Below, piece by piece: positions 9,211 to 19,484 of a DNA stretch of 64,000 nucleotides (position 1 is its first letter; each line of letters begins with the position of its first letter). Under the pieces are notes generated by a model that did not search any database, had not been told where the DNA came from, and saw only the letters and a list, made by a program, of their open reading frames with translations. Location: positions 13,332,948-13,396,947 of the forward strand of contig NC_133532.1 of the NCBI RefSeq assembly GCF_048544455.1, in the 5' to 3' direction. The stretch is from Silene latifolia. Taxonomy: Eukaryota; Streptophyta; Magnoliopsida; Caryophyllales; Caryophyllaceae. A program made the translations under genes and the position numbers.

Positions 9211-12117
9211 TGATAATATAAAATGCAATGTTTCGAGGGAATAAATCACGTATGGAACACATTTATCAATATTTCATTAGTCATAACAATTGTTTTGTTG
9301 ATTCAGGCTCTATGTGTATGTTTGAATGATCCAACCCCCACTTGCCCACAAGCTCGTCTTTTCTACGATGGCGGTGTAGGGTGGTGATTGTTGACGAGGG
9401 TGGCAAAAGGCGTGGATTGACGACGAGGTGGGTGGTAAAGGAAATGGGAGAGAAAATCAATCGAGAGAGGTAAAATGGTCAATAGCGTACTTTAATTAGT
9501 AAAAAAAATGTCTTGAAAAAATCACCACCCATATTTTAGTCGTATTGAGTCATTTAGGTAAATTTAAGTTATTTTGGACCAAGTTAGACTGAATTGGTTG
9601 TACCAATCCTAACCCGGCCCTAGGGGAAGAGACGAAGGGCGGGTTATCCACGTCAGGTCAGTTCGATGAGCTAGGGAATTGAGCTCGGAAATTGACCTGG
9701 CTCAATGACGGGTTGGCAGTGGGTGGGGTCAGCCGGCTTGGCTAGCTCTTAGCATATTTTGAAGAATCTATCTAAAACGATTAGGGTGGATTGGGTTCGG
9801 TCAATGTGAGGGTTATGGCCAAGTCGTGAGGTTCGATCTTAATTCGACCCTAATTGGGGCCGGGTCAAAGCAGGGTTGGGTGTAGGCCGGCCAAATTAAT
9901 GGTAGGAGGATTGGATATGCGGGTCGAATAAGGCCTAGCCAAGTCGAACTGTTGGCCACCTCCACTTCGCGGTCGGAATAAGTCAAGCTCGTGATTGGAG
10001 ATGATAACCGAGGTTAACATGGAATTGGTTCAGTTTCCTATACCGGGCCTATGACATTATAGCTAAATACATTCTGAAACCTTTGTACTTCAATCCAGCT
10101 GCAAAGAGCCAGATTACTTAGTTGTTTTGGGGGTTTTTCATTGTCGATCCTAATTAATTGGTTCAGTCAAGCTCGTTGCAGGTCTTTGGGTTCATCCCTT
10201 CTTATCAAAAAATCAATGAGGAAAATTCGACATAAGCCAACAACAAATTTCAAGTATGTTGCAAGATGATCCACTCTCGCAGTTTCACTCGTCGTCTGTA
10301 ACAACAAATCTAAAATCTTGGTGCTAAATTGGAACATTGCGAAATGTAAAGAGGTCAAGTTCAAACCAAGGGAATAAAGGCCTCGAAACCAAATTGCGGA
10401 AACCAATTTCCATGCAAATCAAAGCTAATGACAGGTAATAACCGAATTGGCGAGGCCGAGGCCAAGCACAACATAGATCCGCCAGTGTATACTGTACGAA
10501 ATTAGAGTAAATAATGTGGCTCAATAGTTACACAAGCACTACTGTACGTAAAATTATACAAGCAGCTCATGTTTTAACTTTCTTCACTTTTTTTTTTATC
10601 AACGTTTCACAGCATGGAGCAATCACATCGATACTCGATAGTAAGTACTACGTAGTAACTATCTCGAAAAATCACATCGATACTCGATAATAAATGGGCG
10701 GTCAGCGGATAAGGGATCAACTGTGAATGAGAAGACAGCTTAATATTCTGGGTGGATTAAAGAATTGGCTCTTCGTTCTGCATTGAGCTGCTTACAGTGT
10801 ACGGAAAATTCCGTGGTACCCTCGAACTTTGCCATTTTGCATGTGGTACCCAACTTTTTAAGTTTGTGTACATAATACCCTCCATGTTTGATTTTCATGT
10901 ACAACATGCCCTTTTTGTCGCTATAAAAAAACTCAATTGCGCATAACTCCTAGACCGAAATTCAGAATCTGACAGGTTTTTTCCTAAAATGATTTATCTC
11001 TTCATAATCAGGGTCTCATCAATTCTGCCTCTTCTTACAAGATCAATGCATATCTCAACACATTTCCACCATGTTTTTTGCGCGTGCCCTCAGATATATT
11101 ATTCCGTAGATTCTCAAATGATTTGGACACCATATCACCTAAATCATCATACCGATATACATTTCCCTAATGATCGCTTTGTATAGATTTCCAAAGTCAC
11201 CATTACCCTTTGAGAACGGGGCACAATGTCCAATCCGCTTTGCAAGGATCTTACCGATCTGCAATCAATTGTGAAAACAATTACGAAAACCATTGGTAAA
11301 GGAACATGTGCTTAACTCGTTCAAACGTAATCATAATAGATCCAAATACGAAAGTGCTTGAACAGAAGGGCTTAAACATACTCGTGAGTCATGCCCCACG
11401 AATTGACCGCATCCAACCAGACGACGAATAAACCCTAGCAAAAATCTAACCCATGAGGCCATGACCCACGTCACGATAGTAAGACCTAAGACGGTCGGGC
11501 TATCTAAAACATACTCAAACCGAAAACCCAAATGCAAGCACACCTGAAAAACTCGTTTGCAAGGTCTACGTAGACGTCCAGGTGGCACGATAGCATTTAG
11601 AGCACGATCCTCAAGCATTGGTGAACTTTCATCGAGTTTCAGGGCAAATTGTGTTTGATTCTTTGTTTAGATAGGGTTAAGAGGATTATCATTCTGGATA
11701 AACCTCATCATCCAATCCACATCCACCTCATAAGATTCTTCTCAACAGTTGTAAGATCAATTCCTGAAATCTACTCACAGAAAGCATCCTCAATTTTCCT
11801 CATAGCTCAAAACATGTGGAACAAAAGTTAATTAGGCATATAACACCGACCCCACCATAATCTGGCATATCTTCTTCAGGTAAACAAATGGGCACTTTTA
11901 GATATTTTCATGCAGCATCTCCATCAAAACAGTTCCTCATTCCTTTCTGATGTTACAGCAGATTCGCAACGCAGACAATATTCAAAACCACGTAAACTTT
12001 ACAAGATCGTCTTACACGTGAGATCAACCCATTAATCCCACAATGGGAATATGTTAGCAGTTGGGCTGGTCTAAGATGTGAAACAGTCTCATACAAGACT
12101 CACTATGTCGACACGAT
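9211..12117. other. Gene-free region
   Basis: ORFs here have no recognisable domain. About 9550-9960 is enriched in GGGTTGG/GGGTCGG-like words, resembling decayed repeat DNA. About 10797-10930 carries a GTGGTACCC-type block also seen in weaker form at 16020-16090, probably one arm of an old TIR element. About 10610-10690 repeats AATCACATCGATACTCGATA twice. Confidence 0.4.
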
Positions 12118-12120
12118 GCC

Positions 12121-12130
12121 TATATATATA
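12121..12130 (+). promoter_or_regulatory. Probable TATA box of the glutaredoxin gene
   Basis: TATATATATA lies about 120 bp upstream of the glutaredoxin ATG. That spacing fits a TATA box plus a roughly 90-base 5' UTR. Confidence 0.5.
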
Positions 12131-12248
12131 GATGGCAAATCCAGCACATTTTCAGCACAACAAAAACTTGTAAGGCTTACGAAATTCAAGAAAACCCTAA
12201 AATTCACATTGACCTTGTTTGAATTAAAACACAAACCTAGCATTGATA

Positions 12249-12587
12249 ATGGATGCCGTGAAGAGTCTAGTGGATGAAAAGCCGCTGGTGATCTTCAGCA
12301 AGAGCTCTTGCTGTGTCTCTCACTCCATGAAGCAACTCATGAGCAGCTATGGAGCCAATCCAATAGTTTACGAGCTTGATGAGATTCCAAATGGGCAAGA
12401 AATTGAGAAGGCGCTCAAGAGAATGGGGAACAAACCAACTGTGCCGACTGTATACATCGGACAGAACCTTGTTGGAGGGGCTAATGAAGTCCTTACCCTC
12501 CAAGTACAGGGGAAACTGGTGCCCATGCTGAAAGAAGCAGGAGCCATATGGGTTTGGAACAGAACATCAACAGAACGCAATCATTAG
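12249..12587 (+). CDS. CC-type (ROXY-class) glutaredoxin, intronless, 112 aa
   Basis: Glutaredoxins are small thiol-disulfide oxidoreductases of the thioredoxin fold that use glutathione. The CC-type class is restricted to land plants and works with TGA bZIP factors in development and stress responses. Visible are [14 protein letters not shown] with a CCVS active site (residues 21-24; CCxC or CCxS is the class hallmark), the cis-Pro block TVPTVYIG, and the GG motif in [21 protein letters not shown] matches the conserved C-terminal helix. The first ATG in good context is 12249; an upstream TTG is not a plausible plant start. Most relatives end near the IWV/LWL block, whereas this one adds about 10 residues ([10 protein letters not shown]), so the usual ALWL-type end is altered. 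No intron, as in the class. Likely nuclear and cytosolic. Confidence 0.93.
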   Translation: MDAVKSLVDEKPLVIFSKSSCCVSHSMKQLMSSYGANPIVYELDEIPNGQEIEKALKRMGNKPTVPTVYIGQNLVGGANEVLTLQVQGKLVPMLKEAGAIWVWNRTSTERNH

Positions 12588-12599
12588 CATGGAATAAAA

Positions 12600-13142
12600 A
12601 CATAAAAAACTTATGTTGTTTTTTAAAAATATAAAGAGTCAAGACAACTAAGCTACAGTATCAATCCGAATATTGATGGAAGATGCAGTTTAGTCTGGGT
12701 TTGCTTTTCAGTTCATACATTCTAAGCTTTCCCTGTATTCTGTAAGATATCAGTAGTCAAAAAAATTAGCGTCAGAGTGTCGAAGTTATGTCATTTGAGG
12801 TTCTTAAGCATATGATCAAGCATGACAGAGAGGCAGACATCCAAAAGTTATGAATAATGCATTTGTGTATTATTTTAATGTCTGAAATTCGCTTTCATGG
12901 AACGTGTCATCACATTTCCTCTCTACAAGTTAGAAGATAGAGCTATGTTGCCATAACAATAAAATAAAATATTTTTTCATATTAATGCGTTTGGATAACG
13001 AGAACTATTAGTTTGTCTTTTAACACAAAACCATGATCTTGAACAATCAATGAACAAACAGGCTTCTGAAACTAAAAGGATTTGAGCTACAAATGAAAAC
13101 GATTCACAAGTGTTTTACGATGTTCAAAGAGTCTGATTTCCA
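12600..13142. other. Intergenic, convergent 3' regions
   Basis: This lies between the stop codons of the glutaredoxin (+) and the 79-aa gene (-). AATAAA-like words occur at 12594 and 12958. I see no further gene. Confidence 0.45.
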
Positions 13143-14903
13143 TCACATATCAATATAATCTTTCAAGATACTGCTTTTCTCCAACAGCATTCGCCTTTTC
13201 CAATTCTCCACAGCTCTTTTAACGGCAGCATCTGCCTCGCGGATCTCTTCGTTGGTAAATTTGTGCTCTATAATCCCTACATGTCCAGGTTGCAAAACCC
13301 TAATAACAGTCTCCATATCTTGTTCCAGTTTCCTGATGGGTTAAAAATAATGAGTTGCTAGCAACTACCAGCATAGCATTTAGTAGCAATTTTCAGGGAT
13401 CGAGGTTACATCAAGTAATAACCAAAATAGCATTTAGTAGCAATTCTAGCATGGAACCATAACAATTTCACTCACCCATTCACTGTTGAATCATATCCAT
13501 TTTAAGCCACTAACTTGTATAATAATCGGAAGGGTTCAGAATGAGTAACTTTTCACCAAGCAAAATAAGTCTAAAACAAACTTCACATGTTCCCATTCTA
13601 CCCCTCAGTGAGTCAGTAGATAGTAATTTATCTTGCAATTCCATCCTTCTTTTCTCCCTCAGTTTGAAGAGGCACAAGGCTCTGTCGATGTGTAAAGGGG
13701 ATGACGCGATGAAGCGTAAGGTGAAGGCGTGCACCTTTTGGACGCGAGGCACCCTATTTTTGTTAATAAATACGTATGTATTTTCCAAATAAAATTTTGG
13801 CCTACAATATCCGTTTTTGGAATTTTCAAGTTGGCTAACATGTAAAGGAGTAGAATTTACGAACAATGGGGGAAAGTAATGGCATAACTAAAGGTCTAGA
13901 CAAAAAAAATATGCAAAGTGTGTGGCAGTGAGCCTCGTTACGTGAGCGTTATCTAAAGGCGCGCCTAAAATGCACCGAGGTCATACTTCCAATAAAATTA
14001 GAATTTTATACTGAAATATCGATAATTTTCTCAACAACATAGACAGAGATAACTGACTCTCACTCAGTACAATTAGACAAGTTTGAAGACCTCTCTTTGT
14101 GTGTAGACTGTGAACATGCAGAATTGCAGATCATCCTAATATAACCAAAAAAAAATTCCGGCCATCTTGTAGGCTACAACCAAGCCACACTTATTAATAA
14201 TATATATCATCATAGGTCATCTGAAAAAACCTCCTTGTGTCTTTGACACAAATGTAAGACTGCGTACATTTGACCCTCCCTTACCCCGTTATTTGAAGAA
14301 CCCCCTTAGGCAATGGCGTAATGATCTTGTAATCTTGTATTGCTTCTCAAATCTCGCGTTCTCATTTCACGCGCCAAATTCATCTCCGACTCCTCCCCAA
14401 TCCGGAAAAAAACAGCCATAACATGCGAAAACTATTCATACTAAACCTGAGTATTAATCCGAGCATTACCCATTACGCCTTCATTAATCCCTTTCCCTAT
14501 ATACAATCTAATTAAATTAACATCTCAAAAGCATGAATTTTTAACGAGCAAAATCATATGATCAAACTAATAATAAAGGGTCCAAACAGTGACTTATATA
14601 AAATCCAGAAATCAGTGAATAATATCCCAATCAATAATTAATCCAACCCTAACTCTTCCACAAATTTCAAATTAATTTCACATCCCAATAAATTTCTAAT
14701 ATGATCAAACAATTAAACAAATTTGATATTTACACTTCATAACATGAATAATCAAAATACAAAAATTGAAACAAATATTATACAGTATTAGAAAAAAAAA
14801 CTGAGAAACCCAAAAAAATGATGAGATTAAAGAAGTAAGGAAGAAGGATATACCTGAAGATCCCAGAAAAAGGCAAAGATTTTCCGATCTTTGACAAAGT
14901 CAT
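13143..14903 (-). CDS. Two-exon gene for a 79-aa conserved-looking protein, function unknown
   Basis: Exon 1 is 14903-14854 (50 nt, starts MTLSKIGKSLPFSGIF). Exon 2 is 13332-13143 (190 nt). The 1,521-bp intron has GT-AG borders (CAG|GTATAT and CATCAG|GAA). Together they give exactly 80 codons including stop. The protein is a short basic N terminus and a mostly helical body (KLEQDMETVIRVLQPGHVG, then HKFTNEEIREADAAVKRAV, then ENWKRRMLLEKS), ending KDYIDM. No signal peptide or membrane span is evident. The charge pattern and exact splice phase argue for a real gene. It has the look of a small conserved plant protein, but I cannot name a family. Both exons are too short for ORF scanning. A SINE-like fragment sits in the intron. 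Confidence 0.75.
14214..14341 (+). mobile_element. SINE 3' fragment with Angio-domain-like sequence
   Basis: The block TCTGAAAAAACCTCCTTGTG ... AAGACTGCGTACATTTGAC ... AGGCAATGGCGTAATG matches 17729-17866 and resembles the 3' domain shared by many angiosperm SINEs (AACAGCCTCT ... GGTAAGGCTGCGTACAT). The tRNA-derived head is not evident. It lies in the intron of the 79-aa gene, antisense to it. Confidence 0.6.
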
Positions 14904-15064
14904 GGTTTTTTTTTGTTAGTTTTTTATACTGTGTTTGCGACTTTTGTCAGCTACTTTGCTACAGACTTCCGGAGTATCCCACTTATATGCCGCGCTTATT
15001 CCCGTATGAGACGGTCTCACGATAAAATATTACAATGAGTTTACCGTGAGACGTTTGTTAGGAG

Positions 15065-16012
15065 TTAACCCTATAACAAGGACCCGAACTTTCACAAAAT
15101 TTTGTGATAAGGACCCAAACTTTCTTTTAGAGATTTTAAGGACCTCATTTTGATTATTGGACAAATCTACCCTTGTAATATGTTTGTTGAAAATTTATTT
15201 CTATAAACAACGAAGAAAAAATATAAAATATTGAGAGACCGTCTCTCTAAAGTTTTTGTGAATAAAATGAGTCCAATTAATTTTCTTTTTCTTGAAAATT
15301 ACTTTGAATGTGCGTAAAGAGCAATTTTATTCTTGTCAAATACTTCTGTGTTTCAATTACTTTTGAACGTGCGTAAAATTACTTGCCAAATGGGTCGAGA
15401 CAGAATACATGTCAAAAGATAGTTTCTAAATTTCTTTTAATAATTATTTTACTATTAAAGGTTTTATAATTTATATAAAAATGATTTTTTAATAGTGTTT
15501 AATTTAAAATACTAGGAATAATAAAAATTTAAGTACTATTTCAAGTATAATGCATAATATTAATATTTTAATAAAATTCTTGAATCATTCGTCTTAATGG
15601 ATCGACCCGTTCGAATCGGGTTTCGCCTAGATTAACGAGTCATTTTGGGGATGAACGGGTCGCGGGTTGAGAATTTTGGATCTAGACCCTGGAATAATCG
15701 GGTCAGGTTAGATTTTGACATGTCTACATATAGTCGTACTTGTTATCTTAACTTCATTTTATGCAAAGTATATACAAAAAATAATTTCACTTGTATTAAC
15801 AACTAAGAAGTGCGAAAGCACTTTATATTGAAAACAAAGAAAAATACAAAACTATTAATGTGTTTTTTGGTAACATAAATAAAAGAAAATATTGACATGC
15901 AAAGGGTATTTTAGTCAAATAAACAAATTGAGGTCCTTAAAGTGTCTAAAACAAAGTTTAGGTCCTTATCGCAAAATTATGTTAAAGTTCGGGTCCTTAT
16001 TATATGGTTAAC
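15065..16012. mobile_element. TIR element, about 0.95 kb, no ORF
   Basis: The first roughly 115 bp (GTTAACCCTATAACAAGGAC ... AAGGACCTCATTTTG ... TACCCTT) pairs with the reverse complement of the last roughly 115 bp (GTTAACCATATAATAAGGAC ... AAGGACCTCAATTTG ... TACCCTT). The interior is AT-rich and non-coding. I found no clear target duplication. It is probably a non-autonomous DNA transposon. Confidence 0.7.
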
Positions 16013-16280
16013 TATTTCGGAAAATTCGTGTTGTACCTCGAGATTTCATATTTTGTGTGAAATACTCGATTTTTTGAACCGGACAACTTTAAGAAGTCAT
16101 AACTAGTATTTACGACTTCAGAAAGTTACTATTTTTTTTCAAATCGATCATCTTTCCAAGAATTACGATTTGAAAAAAAAAAAAAAAAAATTATAGAGTT
16201 TAAAACTTGTGACCAAGAAATATGATCAAAGTTTGAAAATTGTGTTTTCTAGTTATGTCTCATATTACTCCTCTATAATA

Positions 16281-16371
16281 CTCCCTCCACATTTTAATGT
16301 TCTTCTCATTTCATTATTATATGTGAGTAGTATTTTAATAAAATGGAAAGAACATTAAAATGTGAAGGGAA
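16281..16371. mobile_element. Stowaway MITE, 91 bp
   Basis: CTCCCTCCACATTTTAATGT at the left pairs with ACATTAAAATGTGAAGGGAA at the right. TA flanks both ends (16279-16280 and 16372-16373). Confidence 0.75.
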
Positions 16372-16445
16372 TAATAATTAATAAGTTAATATGTACTTCA
16401 ATGAAGTTTTACAAGGGTTGATAGGAAATTTTGATTCCCTACAAT

Positions 16446-16735
16446 AATACACTACAATACATCGCAAGTTCCAATTTGCGATATATTGTAAAATCTAACC
16501 AAACGAGCGCTTAGCTATTAACACGAAAATACACTACAATATATCGCAAGTTCCAATTTGCGATATATTGTAAAATCTAACCAAACGAGCGCTTAGCTAT
16601 TAACACGAAAATACACTACAATATATCGCAAGTTCCAATTTGCGATATATTGTAAAACCTAACCAAACGAGCACTTAGCTATTAACACGAAAATACACTA
16701 CAATATATCGCAAGTTCCAATTTGCGCCCATATCA
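16446..16735. repeat. 82-bp tandem repeat, about 3.5 copies, hairpin in every unit
   Basis: Units begin AATACACTAC at 16446, 16528, 16610 and 16692, exactly 82 bp apart and nearly identical. Each full unit contains CAATATATCGCAA, a 7-base loop, and TTGCGATATATTG, a 13-bp perfect inverted repeat (one mismatch in unit 1). The last copy is cut off after the first hairpin arm. Confidence 0.92.
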
Positions 16736-17728
16736 TATTGCTCTTGTGGTTCATTTGGAAAAGTAATCATACTCCATCGATCCCAAATTCCCAATCATTT
16801 ATTTACTACTCAGGGAATGTTCGACTAGCGACTAGTAAACAAGAAATTGTGCAAATAGCAACAAATTTGGGTTTCTCCCATATATAGATCTTGGCTTTCA
16901 AACAAAATCTGACTCGTCATCAGTTTTTCTTTCGCGCAAGGAGGGATAGCAGGGATAGCGGCACCCTAAGCAATGAAAAAGTCTGCTTCTCTAGATTTTC
17001 GAACTTTATTTTAGCCCCTACCCGTCCCACTAACTTCAAATCCGGTTCTGCCACTGCTGGCACCGAAACTGTCTAGCTTGAGCGAGCATCTTCTGGATTC
17101 TGATGATCCTTTTTCTTGGTGCAACGAAGCAACATGCTACACTCACATGTCCAATACCTGCAGTAGCTTGCACAATTCAAGCTTTCATTGCTAGCCAACA
17201 TAGGTATCAATGGAGCATGGTGCACCAGTTAGCTGGACGGTAGCATAACGCAATATCTTTCCATCTAAATTTGAGAATTGTCCGATAAATAAACACCATA
17301 AGCCAGTTCATTGTTGAAACCTGTAGAAGATAGTTCAAACATCAAATTACAAAGAATACAGAGCTTGTTCTGCATAAGGGGGAGGGGCAAACGAACATAG
17401 CAGCAAAGTAAAATTCTGGAACAGCATTCGTAACTGAGAATATCTTTATATTGAGAATACACTGACAGAACCTAACACAGGCACAGTAGACAGGCGACTC
17501 AACCATGAATCTACAATATAAATGCGACTCAGACTCGAGAACGAATATCGGACGCAAGTACTAATCCAAGTGTCCGACTGTGTATAACTTAATGAAGATA
17601 TGGGAGTGGGACTGTGGGGAGACGTCACCAAAACACAAATAGATAAATCTATTTATGTTTAGAAGTATATGGAGTTTTAAAAATAATTTTGAGAAATGTG
17701 TGAGGTACAAGTATAACATTTTCATCTT
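16736..17728. other. No gene recognised
   Basis: The ORFs in this stretch (for example 16891-17076) show no family motif. Confidence 0.4.
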
Positions 17729-17866
17729 GGGTCATTCAGAAACAGCCTCTTTGTGTTGCTAACACAAGGGTAAGGCTGTGTACATCCGACCCCCCTTTAT
17801 GCCGCAATTTGCCGGAGCCATTGAGGCACTGGGGTACTGACGTACTGTTGTGTTGTAAATTGTAAT
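17729..17866 (+). mobile_element. SINE 3' fragment with Angio-domain-like sequence
   Basis: GGTCATTCAGAAACAGCCTC, AAGGGTAAGGCTGTGTACAT and GGCACTGGGGTACTGACG follow the widespread 3' domain of plant SINEs closely, and better than the copy at 14214. No A/B-box head is recognisable upstream. Confidence 0.65.
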
Positions 17867-19484
17867 GCTCCATGTACGGAAGTTTTTCCTCTGCGGGGGA
17901 CTAGGCAATATTCTGAAGAAGCGGCAAGATGTGTCTTAATTAAACTGTGGATGATGCCCAGGGCAAACAAGTAGCGAACAGATTCCTCAACTACGAGACT
18001 ACGAATCCGCCTTAAATCAAGAAAAGCCTATGAGCAAAGAAATAGGAGTAGTATATTAGTGAATTATCTATTGACAGGAAGTACTGGACAAATTTGCAGG
18101 TTTACACCAGAAACATTGGGCAATGAAAAAATTACAGAAGAGTTGGCATTACTGAGGTTTTTTTTCAGATAAAAGAAAAAACGTTTAACGAAATTAATAT
18201 CTTTGATATTGTCACTTAGAGGCAGTTAGAGCAAGCAAAAAACAATTGAGTGGAAAGGCTTCTGAGTGCTTCTGAGTCATTGTAGCTAACGTCTTCCTTG
18301 TATCTGCCTAAAAGGCTACAAACACTTCAAATCAAATCAGCTAGTTAGCACTTCTAAAACTTTAGTTCCACAGAGTATCATTCGCACAAAATCGATATAT
18401 TGAACATGTCGAACACGTGCTCCTTCAGAAACTCTCGTTTAAGTGACCACGATACAAAGTTCAAAATATCAGATATAGAAAGACAGTTTAAAATTGCTGG
18501 TCCAAAAAATTCCACACAAGTTATAAGTTATCAAGACAATCTCCTTGAATAAGCCTAACGGTGGTCAGATAGGGAACCCAGAAGAGGAATTACTGATGAA
18601 TAAAATAAAGTACAACGGAAGGTATAATAGGCATTAAACGGAAAAGGAAACATCAAAAGAGAAACAGGAGTCAGAAAAGGTATTTAAGTGCAAGTTATAG
18701 AGAAAAATCAACACGAGACTGCTGGAAAACCAGTCCAAAACATATATGAGGACTATGGAGTTATTTTATCACTAAAGAGACCATACCCATATGGCGTAGA
18801 GCTCTTACATAGATCTGGCGCTTCAGGATTAGGTTCTTCCCCACAAGATAAGTCTTCCATACCCCTAGCAGGAGAGCTGCATCATGAAACGAGTAAGGGA
18901 AAAACTATACCCATAGATAACTTCTCATGCAACAACATTACCCCAGTGTCTCGAGCGATCCTGCAAACGGCAGGGGTGAAGGGGGATTGCAGTACCCGTC
19001 ATTTTAACACTAAAAGCTATTTTTGGATGACCCATAATGAGAATTGCAACGAAACCTGCATCTGATGACTGCTACTTCACAATAAAAAGAAGCGCAATTA
19101 GTTTGGTGAGCAATGGATAACCTTTCATACTAGGTTACAAAAAAGGGACATAACGTGACTACCTTGGTATGTGCGCGTGTGTATATATGCATTTGTTCAA
19201 GCACCATCTCAGACTAAAGCTAAAAACAGGTCAAGTGTTTCTCTCTTCTTCATACGATCTTCAACCTTTTGACAACCCTTTCAAGCACTCTTAGTTTTGA
19301 GTCACTTCCCTTCTGAAGTTTTCAAATTATACACCGACCCATCTTGATAAGAATAAGAACCATGTTCTATAAAAGGCTACATATGTATTGACCTTTTAGG
19401 ACCAGTCTCACAAGGTTGCTGATGCATACTTGTTCTTGCAACTCAAAGTTGGGAAAAGATTCATTATTCAGCAGTAGAAGATCC
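17867..19484. other. Downstream flank of the PPR gene, no separate gene supported
   Basis: The longest ORF (18688-19065, +, 125 aa) has no recognisable motif and biased composition, so I do not call it. This region may hold 3' UTR or 3' introns of the minus-strand PPR gene. Confidence 0.4.

Noticed and set aside
12243-12248. Upstream start (TTG) for the glutaredoxin
   Set aside because: Not a plausible plant start codon. The ATG at 12249 gives the normal N terminus.
16446-16735. CRISPR-like regular array
   Set aside because: Whole 82-bp units repeat with no unique spacers, and the genome is a plant nucleus.
18688-19065. 125-codon plus-strand ORF downstream of the PPR gene
   Set aside because: No motif, biased composition and no splice context. 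Not enough to call a gene.
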